From assembly GCF_026229185.1 (NCBI RefSeq), contig NZ_JAGGJA010000008.1, positions 186,001-250,000 on the forward strand: 64,000 nucleotides of DNA, written 5' to 3'. Position 1 is the first letter of the stretch. Every line of letters begins with the position of its first letter. The translations under genes and the position numbers were made by a program. The notes under the pieces are model-generated. The model was not told the DNA's origin and did not search any database. It worked only from the letters and a program-made list of their open reading frames with translations. The DNA is from Fodinibius salsisoli. Its GTDB lineage: Bacteria > Bacteroidota > Rhodothermia > Balneolales > Balneolaceae. Shown piece by piece: positions 53,675 to 62,215 of this stretch.

Positions 53675-54769
53675 TTAGAGCTCAATACGAGCCTCGTCTT
53701 TTTCCGATGATTCCATGATCGCCCGGACAATACGGATATCCTTCAGTCCTTCACTACCCGGCACGATAGGAGCTCTCCCCTCTTTAATAGCCAGGGCTTC
53801 ATTATCCATCTGTCGGGCCTGCTGGTGGTTGGGATCCGGTGGAAGCTGCATACCGTCGCTCGTCTCCCCTTGTACCCCGGAATAGGATTGAAAAGGACGC
53901 AAATTGTACCATCCATCCGTGCAGTCTACATCCAGGTAGTTCATCGACTTGCCGAAGCTGGTTTCGCCCTGGGCCATCACGCCGCCGGGAAACTCCAGCT
54001 CAAAGACCGTAGTTTCGTCCACTTCGTGAAACATTTCGGGACGCTTGGTGCTCTGTTTGCCGCTCACGGCGATGGGCTCCATTTGGGTGGAATAACGCGC
54101 CGCATTGATCGGGTACACGCCCATATCGTAGAGCGCGCCGCCGCCCAGCTCGGCATCCAGCCGCCAATCCCCTTCCGGGTGACTGCCATTATAGCCGGCC
54201 CCCGTCTTGACGCCCGTCACGGCCCCGTAGGTTTCCTCTTCGGCATATTTCATGATGGTCTTCGTATTCGGCTCGTGCTGCATCCGATATCCAATAGACA
54301 GCTGCACTCCATTTTTGTTGGTGGCATCAATGATCGACTGACACTCTTCCACATCCATGGCCATGGGCTTTTCGCACCACACGTGCTTACCCGCCTCAGC
54401 TGCCCGGATGCTGTATTTGGCATGCAGTCCGGTAGGCACTACGATGTAGACGATGTCGATGTCATCGTTGTTAGCCAGCTCGTGCATGGTATCATAACTG
54501 TAGACATTGGCGTCGGGGATATTATATTTGTTCTGCCAGACCGGTATCTTTTCGGGCGACCCGGTTACGATGCCCCGAAGCTCGCAATGCTCAGTCTTCT
54601 GAAGTCCGGGTGCCAGCCGCCCCCTGCTGTAGCCGCCCAGCCCCACCAGGGCCACGCCTAGCTTCTCTTTTTTTCGTGGTAAAATAATGGAGGGAAATCC
54701 AACCGAGGTAACAGCGAGTGCGGATCCGGCCTGCTTGAGAAAATCCTTCCTGGATATGGAATCAGACAT
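53675..54769 (-). CDS. Gfo/Idh/MocA-family oxidoreductase, exported by a Tat-like signal
   Basis: This 364-aa protein begins with a Tat-like signal (SISRKDFLKQAG, then a hydrophobic stretch to about residue 28; note Arg-Lys in place of Arg-Arg). The NAD(P) Rossmann domain follows (VALVGLGGYSRGRL), then IVYIVVPTGLHAKYSIRAAEAGKHVWCEKPMA (the EKP motif with the catalytic Lys) and a C-terminal alpha/beta domain with GGGALYDMGVYPINAARY (conserved Asp and the position of the catalytic Tyr/His). Glucose-fructose oxidoreductase is the model for exported members. The substrate is unknown, presumably a sugar or polyol. Confidence 0.9.
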   Translation of the reverse strand: MSDSISRKDFLKQAGSALAVTSVGFPSIILPRKKEKLGVALVGLGGYSRGRLAPGLQKTEHCELRGIVTGSPEKIPVWQNKYNIPDANVYSYDTMHELANNDDIDIVYIVVPTGLHAKYSIRAAEAGKHVWCEKPMAMDVEECQSIIDATNKNGVQLSIGYRMQHEPNTKTIMKYAEEETYGAVTGVKTGAGYNGSHPEGDWRLDAELGGGALYDMGVYPINAARYSTQMEPIAVSGKQSTKRPEMFHEVDETTVFELEFPGGVMAQGETSFGKSMNYLDVDCTDGWYNLRPFQSYSGVQGETSDGMQLPPDPNHQQARQMDNEALAIKEGRAPIVPGSEGLKDIRIVRAIMESSEKDEARIEL

Positions 54770-54915
54770 AACACAAAACGTTAGTTAAAAAGGATTGAAT
54801 GACGTCAGCTATAACTACAAGTACAAATATAGACAGGATTCACTTAAATGAAAGGGAGAATTGGGGCAGATTTGAGAATCTTTAGCCTTATTTAATTAAA
54901 GGGAGGATAAAACAA

Positions 54916-54955
54916 AAAATCCCTAAGCAGTTGTTATCAACCACTTAGGGATTTT
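54916..54955 (-). terminator. Terminator downstream of tRNA-Met
   Basis: A perfect 12-bp stem (AAAATCCCTAAG at 54916-54927, CTTAGGGATTTT at 54944-54955) lies 6 bp past the tRNA 3' end on the minus strand. The stem ends in T residues and TTG follows. Confidence 0.85.
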
Positions 54956-54961
54956 ACCGAG

Positions 54962-55035
54962 TACCGTGGGGCGGAATCGAACCGCCGACCTCCGGGTTAT
55001 GAATCCGACGCTCTCACCAACTGAGCTACCACGGC
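54962..55035 (-). tRNA. tRNA-Met (anticodon CAU)
   Basis: This 74-nt cloverleaf on the minus strand has acceptor GCCGTGG / CCACGGT, D stem GCTC/GAGC, anticodon arm TCGGA-TTCATAA-CCCGG with anticodon CAT, and T arm GGCGG-TTCGATT-CCGCC. No CCA is encoded. Odd points: a G1-U72 wobble, an A31-C39 mismatch and a U27-G43 wobble. The CCC at 39-41 recalls the initiator, but the D stem (C11-G24) is elongator-like. A CAU anticodon could also be a lysidine-modified tRNA-Ile. I favour methionine, with the class unresolved. Confidence 0.85.
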
Positions 55036-55315
55036 ATTTATTTGAATCAAGAGTTGCCAAATATATAACTTTTATTCCAAAAAGTTAAGTGAAAAATATC
55101 AGAAATTTCATCCGAATTCTGTATTTGAAGTCGGATGAATAATCAAGGGTGTTTGACTGTCATCTGCGTGGTGGTTTATTCATCGGACGATCCCGAGCAT
55201 TCGGGACCGGATGAAATTGATAAACTTTTTGAGGGTCTTCATTTTCGCCTTATTTTTAGCCTCCGTATTTTGAGACACCTAAAAATTTATTTAAATCCAG
55301 CCCTTACATATTCAC

Positions 55316-56782
55316 ATGGCTAAAAAAATCACCTCCAAATCCGAAGATTTTTCACAATGGTATCAAGATGTAATTCGTGAAGGCAAGCTGGCCGACCATT
55401 CCCCGGTGCGCGGCAGCATGGTCATTCGTCCGAATGGCTTTGCGCTCTGGGAAAACATGAAAGAAGAGCTCGACCAGATGTTCAAGGATACCGGCCATGA
55501 GAATGCGTACTTCCCGCTGTTTATCCCGAAATCCTTTTTATCCAAAGAAGCCCAGCACGTTGAGGGCTTTGCCAAAGAGTGCGCGGTGGTAACTCACAGC
55601 CGGCTCAAAAGCGTGGATGGTGGCGTAGAAGTGGATCCCGAATCGAAGCTGGAAGAAGAACTGATTGTGCGCCCCACTTCGGAAACCATTATCTGGGACT
55701 CCTACCGCAACTGGATTCAGTCCTATCGCGACCTGCCCATCCTGATTAACCAGTGGGCCAACGTGGTGCGCTGGGAGATGCGCACGCGGCTGTTCCTGCG
55801 GACCATGGAGTTCCTCTGGCAAGAAGGTCACACCGCACACGCCACCAAGGAAGAAGCGGTAGCGGAAACCAAGCAGATGCTGGAAGTCTACCGAACCTTT
55901 GCCGAAGAATATATGGCGATGCCCGTGATCACCGGAGTCAAAACGGAGTCGGAACGCTTTGCCGGCGCTGAGGACACCTACTGCATCGAAACGCTGCTGC
56001 AGGATAACAAAGCACTGCAGGCCGGAACCTCTCACTTCCTGGGACAAAATTTTGCCAAAGCTTTTGACGTGAAGTTCCAGAGCTCCGAAGGTCAGCACGA
56101 ATACGTCTGGGCTACCAGCTGGGGCGTTTCTACGCGGCTTATCGGTGGATTAATTATGACGCACTCCGACGACCAGGGTTTGGTACTGCCGCCTAAACTG
56201 GCGCCCAACCAAGTGGTGATTGTAACAATCTGGAAGAATGATGAACAGAAAGAAGCCGTACTGGACTACTGCAACGATATTATCAGCGACCTGAAGCAGC
56301 TCGGCATCCGCGTGAAGCTTGACGACCGCGAAAACATGAGTCCGGGCTGGAAGTTTAACGAGCACGAAGCGGCCGGCATCCCCGTTCGACTGACTGTTGG
56401 TCCCCGTGACCTGGAAAACAGCAACGTAGAATTGGCCCGCCGAGATACCGGTGACAAGAATATTGTGGACCGTGAAGGACTGGCTGAACGCGTGGATACG
56501 CTGCTTGATACCATCCAGGATGAACTCTTTGAAACGGCTAAAGAACGAATCCAAAACAACACGCATTCCGTAGATTCGTACGAGGAGTTTAAGGAAATCA
56601 TCGAAAATGAGGGCGGCTTTGTCTATGCCCACTGGGACGGCACGGCCGAGACCGAAGAGAAAATTAAAGACGAAACCAAGGCGACCATCCGCTGTATTCC
56701 ACTGGAAGATGGCGAAGAAGGGGAATGCATGGTGACGGGCAAGCCCTCGAAGCAGAAAGTTCTTTTTGCCCGCGCTTATTAA
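55316..56782 (+). CDS. proS: Prolyl-tRNA synthetase, archaeal/eukaryal type (ProS type 3)
   Basis: This 488-aa class II enzyme of the short form lacks the editing insertion found in the common bacterial type. [43 protein letters not shown] is the type-3 start; motif 2 is [26 protein letters not shown]; motif 3 includes [20 protein letters not shown]. The anticodon-binding domain follows (about 285-395), and the zinc-binding-like C-terminal domain ends in the required Tyr (FARAY). It charges tRNA-Pro. GC content looks higher than in its neighbours by eye. Confidence 0.97.
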   Translation: MAKKITSKSEDFSQWYQDVIREGKLADHSPVRGSMVIRPNGFALWENMKEELDQMFKDTGHENAYFPLFIPKSFLSKEAQHVEGFAKECAVVTHSRLKSVDGGVEVDPESKLEEELIVRPTSETIIWDSYRNWIQSYRDLPILINQWANVVRWEMRTRLFLRTMEFLWQEGHTAHATKEEAVAETKQMLEVYRTFAEEYMAMPVITGVKTESERFAGAEDTYCIETLLQDNKALQAGTSHFLGQNFAKAFDVKFQSSEGQHEYVWATSWGVSTRLIGGLIMTHSDDQGLVLPPKLAPNQVVIVTIWKNDEQKEAVLDYCNDIISDLKQLGIRVKLDDRENMSPGWKFNEHEAAGIPVRLTVGPRDLENSNVELARRDTGDKNIVDREGLAERVDTLLDTIQDELFETAKERIQNNTHSVDSYEEFKEIIENEGGFVYAHWDGTAETEEKIKDETKATIRCIPLEDGEEGECMVTGKPSKQKVLFARAY

Positions 56783-56843
56783 TGCTCTAATCGACTAAAA
56801 ATAGCTCAAATTTACAAATTTGAACTGTATTTGGAGTTGATGA

Positions 56844-56906
56844 TCATCCCCCTGTCCCCCCTTCGAAGGGGGAAACGCACGGTGATTTTCCGTGCAAAGG
56901 GGATGA
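56844..56906 (+). repeat. Nested hairpin repeat before the PAP2-like gene
   Basis: The outer arms TCATCCCC (56844-56851) and GGGGATGA (56899-56906) enclose CCCCCCTTCGAAGGGGG and GCACGG (56877-56882)/CCGTGC (56890-56895). It can fold into a cruciform-like structure with two inner hairpins. It resembles family B in having C/G-rich arms but is shorter (63 bp). It ends next to the probable start of the next gene. Confidence 0.75.
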
Positions 56907-56909
56907 CCC

Positions 56910-57650
56910 TTGCATCATAAAAAGCTTAGTACTTCTTGCCTCACAACTCCTGAATATATCAAAGACAAGCATTTGGATCGGATATCAGCTGATAGCGGCT
57001 TACCACTAACCGGGCGCCTGCAGTACCGGGGCCCAGCGCGGCTGATCTCTGATCTAATGAATCCCCTTTTTCTACCGCCCTTGGTTCTGGCCATCCTAAG
57101 CTGGGAGCTGGGACTGCCCGGAAGTACCATCAGTTGGATTACCGGGCTCTCCCTCCTTTTCCATACGGCCATCCCGCTTGCAGTCACCTTTTACCTCCTT
57201 AAAAACGGCCATATTACCTCCCCGGATTTACCCAGGCGTAGTGCCCGAACCCGGCTGTTTGGCTACTCCATCGCCAGCTGCTTTATCGCCTTTGTCGGAT
57301 TGGGGGCAACTGTTCCGGTAACGCATCCACTCATTGCGATGGTCGCGCTTATTTACTTGGTCAATCCTGTTATTGGACTGCTCATTAACTTAAAATGGAA
57401 AGTCAGCATTCACACAGCAGCGCTTTCATCGGCCGGCGCCATTTTCCTGGGCCTTACGCTCCCCGGCCTTACAGAATTTACCGCTGATACCTTTATTTTA
57501 TCCTTAACCATCCTTTTACTACTTTTACCACTGATGATCTGGTCACGCTACCGGTTGGGGGCTCATTCCTATGCCGAACTGTTGGGCGGAATCGCCTCCG
57601 GATTTCTACTGACCATTATTGAGCTCTATTTATTTAACATCATGTGGTAA
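56910..57650 (+). CDS. PAP2-like polytopic membrane protein
   Basis: This 246-aa frame has about six helices from residue 50. The C-terminal half keeps PAP2 phosphatase spacing (KVSIHTAALSSAGAIFLG with KxSxH, and SRYRLGAHSYAELLGGIASGF with SRxxxxxH), so a lipid-phosphatase-like activity is possible, but the first motif (KXXXXXXRP) is not evident. The start is uncertain: TTG 56910 gives the fullest protein, whereas the first internal Met is at about residue 50, right before the first helix. It lies 4 bp before the NAD(P)HX repair gene, so the two are co-transcribed. Confidence 0.7.
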   Translation: MHHKKLSTSCLTTPEYIKDKHLDRISADSGLPLTGRLQYRGPARLISDLMNPLFLPPLVLAILSWELGLPGSTISWITGLSLLFHTAIPLAVTFYLLKNGHITSPDLPRRSARTRLFGYSIASCFIAFVGLGATVPVTHPLIAMVALIYLVNPVIGLLINLKWKVSIHTAALSSAGAIFLGLTLPGLTEFTADTFILSLTILLLLLPLMIWSRYRLGAHSYAELLGGIASGFLLTIIELYLFNIMW

Positions 57651-57654
57651 CCTT

Positions 57655-59175
57655 ATGCTTCAAGCTCCACCTTCACATTACTTGCTTACCGCCTCACTTA
57701 GTCAAGAAGTGGACCACCGAACCATTGAAGAAGTGGATATCGATGGATTTACGCTGATGGAAGTGGCGGGCTCTTCTGCTGCCAAAAAGTTGCTCAAAGA
57801 TTACAAACATGCAGGATGGTCGCACGGACTTTACCTCTGCGGCAAGGGCAATAATGGCGGTGATACGCTGGTCGTCGCCCGCTACCTGCTGCAGCACGAT
57901 ATCGCAGCCACCATTGTATTCCTGAGCGGCACTGATGACCTCTCCCCGGATGCACAAAAAAACTGGGAGCTGCTCCAGCAGTTTGACGATCAGGATCAGC
58001 TACAGCATCACAAAAGCTGGGAAGCTTTTACGGAGACTGACCTTGAATACAGCTTCATCATTGACGGCATGCTAGGTACCGGGCTCGATAGTGATCTCCG
58101 CGGCTCCTATACCTCAGCCGTTCAGTGGGCCAACGAACAATCCACTTCTGTTTTCGCTATGGATATTCCCACCGGCCTCCATGCCGACACCGGGCAAATC
58201 ATGGGCGAGAGCATTCAAGCAGATCGCACCTTTGCTTTTGGGGGGCATAAACAAGGGTTTTATCTGGAAGTAGGCCCTGCTCAAACAGGTGATGTAACCT
58301 ACTGTGAACTTCCCTTTCCAAATCAATTCAAATCTTCTTCCAACACTTTTTTGCTGGATGAATCCTGGGTTCCACGCCCCACCCTGCAGCCCGGCCAGCA
58401 CAAGTACGCATCCGGGGTGCTTTATATCATTGCCGGTTCCGAAGGGCTCACCGGGGCCGCCCAGTTAGCTGCCCGCAGCGCCTGGGCCGAGGGATTGGGG
58501 GCGATCATCCTCATTTGTCCCCGGGGCCTGCTTTCCATCTATGAGCAAACACTTCCCTCAATCATCAAAAAACCGGTGGGCAGCAAGAGCGACGAACATT
58601 TTACCAGACAACATCTTGCCAACGTACTTGAGATTATCGGTAAAAAAGAAGGAGCAGTCCTCATTGGTCCGGGCCTGGGACGCCAGGAAGGAACCATTCA
58701 ATTTACGAATGAATTTTTATCTCAGAATACGAGAGATGCCATCATTGATGCCGATGCCTTATGGGCCCTTGCTCAGCAAAAAGATGGATGGAGGAAGCCC
58801 GATAATACTCAATGGATTCTTACGCCACATCCCGGAGAATTGGGGCGATTCACCGATCAAGCTGTTGCAGATGATTATAATCGATTAACATTTGTGCGGA
58901 ACTTTTCATCAGACAAACAAATAACAGTACTTTCCAAAGGCATGCCGGGCATAATCGGGACATCCTCAGGTCCATGCTATTTAACTAACTACAACACCCG
59001 CTACTTTGCACGGGCGGGCAATGGTGATGTACTGGCTGGAAAGATAGCAGCTTATGTGGCATTAGGCCAGGAACCTGACCAAAGTTGTGCCAACGCGCTG
59101 TTACAAGGCAAACAGAAATTAGATTCTTACTTACAAGATTCATCCGATTTACCAGAACCGAAAGATTTTATATGA
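57655..59175 (+). CDS. nnr: Bifunctional NAD(P)H-hydrate epimerase / dehydratase
   Basis: This 506-aa protein has an N-terminal YjeF_N epimerase domain (about 5-215: FTLMEVAGSSAAKKL, YLCGKGNNGGDTLVVARYL) and a C-terminal ribokinase-like dehydratase domain (about 230-500: GSEGLTGAAQLAARSAWAEG, LIGPGLGRQ, WILTPHPGELGRF, ARAGNGDVLAG with the catalytic GxGD Asp). Together they repair hydrated NADH and NADPH. The start at 57655 follows the PAP2-like gene by 4 bp; a longer frame upstream overlaps that gene and is not needed. Its stop overlaps the next start (ATGA). Confidence 0.95.
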   Translation: MLQAPPSHYLLTASLSQEVDHRTIEEVDIDGFTLMEVAGSSAAKKLLKDYKHAGWSHGLYLCGKGNNGGDTLVVARYLLQHDIAATIVFLSGTDDLSPDAQKNWELLQQFDDQDQLQHHKSWEAFTETDLEYSFIIDGMLGTGLDSDLRGSYTSAVQWANEQSTSVFAMDIPTGLHADTGQIMGESIQADRTFAFGGHKQGFYLEVGPAQTGDVTYCELPFPNQFKSSSNTFLLDESWVPRPTLQPGQHKYASGVLYIIAGSEGLTGAAQLAARSAWAEGLGAIILICPRGLLSIYEQTLPSIIKKPVGSKSDEHFTRQHLANVLEIIGKKEGAVLIGPGLGRQEGTIQFTNEFLSQNTRDAIIDADALWALAQQKDGWRKPDNTQWILTPHPGELGRFTDQAVADDYNRLTFVRNFSSDKQITVLSKGMPGIIGTSSGPCYLTNYNTRYFARAGNGDVLAGKIAAYVALGQEPDQSCANALLQGKQKLDSYLQDSSDLPEPKDFI

Positions 59176-59567
59176 AAACCAACGTTCTCTATTCTTTTCT
59201 GCAACGTAACGACTATCTGTTGATTGCAGGCATCATCACCCTCACACTTATAACCTTTGCACTAACGCTGGTACCCGCAGAGATGCTTTCCCAAAATAAA
59301 ATTTGGAGCTATGACAAGGTTGGACATCTGCTTTTATTCGGGAGCTGGACCCTGCTCTTGGGGCTCTACCATAACATCTCTCAGGAGAACAATACCAACT
59401 TCTGGATTATCTTTTTATTAGGCCTGGGCTTCGGTGTACTCATTGAATTTTTGCAGTATAGCTTACCATCGATAAACCGTCATGCCGATATTTATGACGT
59501 CCTTTTTGATGCCATCGGATGCCTGTTGGCTATTGTTGTACTCAAAAAAGTCATCCCGGAAAAATAA
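59172..59567 (+). CDS. VanZ-family membrane protein
   Basis: This 131-aa protein has four helices and the VanZ pattern: WSYDKVGHLLLFGSWTLLL (the DKxxH motif), GLGFGVLIEFLQYSLPSINRHADIYDVLFDAIGCLLAI. VanZ proteins are named after a teicoplanin resistance gene; the role of chromosomal members is unknown. The ATG at 59172 overlaps the previous stop (ATGA), showing translational coupling with the NAD(P)HX repair gene. Confidence 0.88.
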   Translation: MKTNVLYSFLQRNDYLLIAGIITLTLITFALTLVPAEMLSQNKIWSYDKVGHLLLFGSWTLLLGLYHNISQENNTNFWIIFLLGLGFGVLIEFLQYSLPSINRHADIYDVLFDAIGCLLAIVVLKKVIPEK

Positions 59568-59742
59568 CCGGTTCTCTGCTGGATGGAGAAAAGGCCCCTC
59601 CTATTATATCTCTTCTTTCCATATGATCTACTGGATGCTTCCATCCACCTTTGTTGATTTATCTCTATAAATATGTTAAATAGTGTAAAAGAGAGAAGTT
59701 GTATTTAATTATCCGAGGGAATTCTAACCAAATCCAGTGATT

Positions 59743-60399
59743 ATGAAATTTGAGAGAAAAAATCCAGGCATCAACCTTCGCAAGTATTATTCAGTATTTC
59801 TTCAAAGTGGCGTAATCTTCGTTTTACTACTCTTTATTGTAGCCACGAAAGTTGATATCAGGTCGGCAGATCGTGAAATTGATTTTACGGACGTACAGGA
59901 GGTAACTGAAATTGAGGATATCGTTCAAACCACCCACGATGAAAAACCTGCGACGCCTCCCAAACCAATTGCTCCGGTAGAAGTGCCTAATAACGAGCCC
60001 ATAGAAGCTGAACCCCTTGACTTCAGTGCCGACTGGTCAACTTCTACCCCAGGCAAGATACCGGAACCAGCTGATAACAAGGAGGAGGTCACAGAAAACT
60101 TCTTTGTTGCAGTAGAACAAATGCCGAAGCTTATTGGTGGTTTGGCCAAACTACAGCAAAAGATCAACTATCCTGAACGAGCCAAACAGGCAGGTATTGA
60201 TGGACGTGTGACCATCCAGTTTATTGTAACTGAACAGGGAACGGTTGAAGATCCCAAGGTCATTCGTGGTATCGGTGGCGGTTGTGACGAAGAAGCGCTT
60301 CGCGTTGTAAAAAAAGCAAAGTTCAAGCCCGGTCTCCAGCGGGGTAAGCCGGTACGGGTTCAATATAGTATACCGATTCTGTTTCGCCTGCAGAATTAA
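59743..60399 (+). CDS. TonB-like energy transducer, first paralogue
   Basis: This 218-aa protein has an N-terminal anchor (about residues 17-36: YSVFLQSGVIFVLLLFIVATK), a Pro/Glu-rich spacer (about 60-115) and a TonB C-terminal domain (about 130-216: LIGGLAKLQQKINYPERAKQAGIDGRVTIQFIV, VIRGIGGGCDEEALRVVKKAKFKPG, RVQYSIPILF). It couples inner-membrane energy to outer-membrane transport. ExbB/ExbD are not nearby. It is a tandem paralogue of 60554-61213. The GTG six bases upstream is a less likely start. Confidence 0.9.
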   Translation: MKFERKNPGINLRKYYSVFLQSGVIFVLLLFIVATKVDIRSADREIDFTDVQEVTEIEDIVQTTHDEKPATPPKPIAPVEVPNNEPIEAEPLDFSADWSTSTPGKIPEPADNKEEVTENFFVAVEQMPKLIGGLAKLQQKINYPERAKQAGIDGRVTIQFIVTEQGTVEDPKVIRGIGGGCDEEALRVVKKAKFKPGLQRGKPVRVQYSIPILFRLQN

Positions 60400-60553
60400 C
60401 CTATTTATCCCTCCAAGCCTTCAGCAAAAGGCAAATCAATTGGGATAAAATAATTTTTGAATTTTTCTGTTATTAAAGTAGAGATTGTGAATAATTATTC
60501 GTTTTATTAAGGCAAATAAAACAATTTTACGTTAAACTAATGTGGAGGCTAAT

Positions 60554-61213
60554 ATGCGTTCCGAACGAAAAAAACCAACATCTGATTTAAGAAAGTACTA
60601 TACAGTCTTTCTTCAGTTGGGTATTATAGCCGTATTGCTGCTCTTTATTGTGGCAATGAAAATGGAATTTGTTTCAGAGCAAAAGGAAGTTGACCTGGTT
60701 GAAGAACAAGAGGTCGTTGAGATGGAGGAAGTTATTCAGACCAAGCAAAAGAAAACACCACCCCCTCCTCCCAAGCCCCAGGTCCCCGTAGAAGTACCCA
60801 ATGATGAAATTATCGAAGACCAGGAGATTAATCTGGATGCCGATATGAACTTTAATGAGCCGCTGGATATGCCGCCGCCTCCCAAAGAGGCCGAAGAAGA
60901 GGAGGAAGAAGATTTCTTCGTTGCGGTAGAGCAAATGCCTGAACTTATTGGTGGCTTAGGTGAACTGCAGGGAAAAATCGAATATCCTGAGCGAGCAAAA
61001 CGAGCCGGTATCGATGGACGTGTAATCATTCAGTTTATCGTGACCGAGCAGGGGAATGTTGAAGATCCCAGAGTAATCCGTGGTATTGGCGGTGGCTGCG
61101 ACAAGGAAGCACTGCGTGTTGTTAAGCAGGCCAAATTTAAGCCTGGCCGTCAGCGGGGTAAGCCGGTACGAGTACAGTACAGTCTGCCGATTATTTTCCG
61201 TCTGCAGAACTAA
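60554..61213 (+). CDS. TonB-like energy transducer, second paralogue
   Basis: This 219-aa protein has the same plan as its upstream neighbour: anchor (about 17-36), Pro/Glu-rich spacer with a PPPPPKPQ run, and TonB C-terminal domain (ending GKPVRVQYSLPIIFRLQN). The C-terminal domains are nearly the same, while the spacers have diverged. GGAGG at 60544-60548 lies 5 bp before the ATG at 60554, which decides that start over the earlier GTG. It is followed by a strong terminator. It was probably duplicated from the first gene or the reverse. Confidence 0.92.
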   Translation: MRSERKKPTSDLRKYYTVFLQLGIIAVLLLFIVAMKMEFVSEQKEVDLVEEQEVVEMEEVIQTKQKKTPPPPPKPQVPVEVPNDEIIEDQEINLDADMNFNEPLDMPPPPKEAEEEEEEDFFVAVEQMPELIGGLGELQGKIEYPERAKRAGIDGRVIIQFIVTEQGNVEDPRVIRGIGGGCDKEALRVVKQAKFKPGRQRGKPVRVQYSLPIIFRLQN

Positions 61214-61235
61214 CGACCATATATTCTTAAAAAAG

Positions 61236-61265
61236 AAAAGGACCTGTCTTTCGGCAGGTCCTTTT
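61236..61265 (+). terminator. Terminator of the tonB pair
   Basis: AAAAGGACCTG (61236-61246) pairs with CAGGTCCTTTT (61255-61265), an 11-bp perfect stem followed by more T. It lies 22 bp past the second tonB-like stop. Confidence 0.92.
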
Positions 61266-61337
61266 TTATTTATGGGTAGGATTTTTCTGTCATTGCCCAG
61301 TACAAGAGCGGCGAATAATCTTAGCCGGCCGGCTAAA

Positions 61338-61787
61338 CTACCAATCTACGGCCTCCAACACTTCTAAAAGATTATCGTATCCTACTTTTTGCTTTGCATC
61401 AGACAGCGGATGCCACTGCACTTTTTCAATGCCCTCCTCATGCTCCGGTTTAAAGGTTTCCGTATCCGAATCTAACATCATTAAGTACCAGTAGGTTGTC
61501 TTTCCAAAGTACTCCTCTTCCAGTTCGTATTCGTGGTATGTTTCAGGCAATGCGGAAATAATTTGAGGCTTCCCGGAAAGGCCCACTTCTTCGGCTACTT
61601 CGCGTACGGCACATTCCTCAACCGTTTCGGATTCCTCCAATTTTCCTTTCGGCAGATCCCATACTCCGCGCCGAAAAATTAACAGCACTTGGGGTTCCGA
61701 CTGGTCCTCAGCCTTGCGGACTACCGCCCCACCTGCCGCTGTAACCGGAGTGATAGTCTTATTCTTGTTCTGCGGCATCTTCTCCAT
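61338..61787 (-). CDS. Nudix hydrolase
   Basis: This protein is 149 aa with the chosen start. The Nudix box is GKLEESETVEECAVREVAEEVGL (GX5EX7REUXEEXGU, all key residues present, about residues 48-70), preceded by VWDLPKG. A beta-rich fold follows, with ETYHEYELEEEYFGKTTYWYLM. It hydrolyses a nucleoside diphosphate linked to another group; the substrate is unknown. The start is uncertain among 61811, 61787 and 61778, all overlapping the upstream DUF1844 gene, which implies coupled translation. Confidence 0.88.
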   Translation of the reverse strand: MEKMPQNKNKTITPVTAAGGAVVRKAEDQSEPQVLLIFRRGVWDLPKGKLEESETVEECAVREVAEEVGLSGKPQIISALPETYHEYELEEEYFGKTTYWYLMMLDSDTETFKPEHEEGIEKVQWHPLSDAKQKVGYDNLLEVLEAVDW

Positions 61788-62082
61788 CAGACTTTTGGGT
61801 CTCATCAGCATAATTCATGCGAAGATTATTCAGTGTCTCTGTCAGATAGTTTTTTAACTCTGCTGGCAGATTTCCTTTTGTAAATTTCTGCAGCATCACC
61901 AGCGTATCAATCGCAAATTTAGCTGATTTCAGCTCCCGTTCGACCTTCCCTGTATTAGGATTCTCAATCTTCCCCATGCCCATCATTGCAATCTGCTGAT
62001 GCTGTTGTACAAGCATCATAAACAGTAGTTGCTGCTGTTGATCGTCTGACAGATTATCTGCGTCCAAATTAATTTGGTCCAT
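61759..62082 (-). CDS. DUF1844 protein
   Basis: This 107-aa helical protein matches DUF1844: LLFMMLVQQHQQIAMMGMGKIENPNTGKVERELKSAKFAIDTLVMLQKFTKGNL followed by LNNLRMNYADE. The function is unknown. The ATG at 62082 is used; the upstream TTG at 62100 is less likely. The gene overlaps the Nudix gene by about 30 bp, so they form one operon. Confidence 0.87.
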   Translation of the reverse strand: MDQINLDADNLSDDQQQQLLFMMLVQQHQQIAMMGMGKIENPNTGKVERELKSAKFAIDTLVMLQKFTKGNLPAELKNYLTETLNNLRMNYADETQKSDGEDAAEQE

Positions 62083-62215
62083 AGTAATATGTTTCTTCAA
62101 AAGTTAACTGGTTTAAAATCTCAACCAGTCTAATTTGTAATTAATCTTTCCATTCGATATTGTATTCGAATGCCGTTAACCTAAAAATTAATCACAAATA
62201 TATAAATAAGAAGTC

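Noticed and set aside
53825-54661. 278-codon open frame on the plus strand
   Set aside because: It lies wholly antisense to the Gfo/Idh/MocA gene, is His/Leu/Gly-rich with no domain pattern, and the opposite frame has clear family motifs.
55135-55323. 62-codon frame before proS
   Set aside because: No protein character, overlaps the proS start out of frame; more likely leader DNA.
55538-56098. 186-codon minus-strand frame
   Set aside because: Antisense shadow of proS with no recognisable domain.
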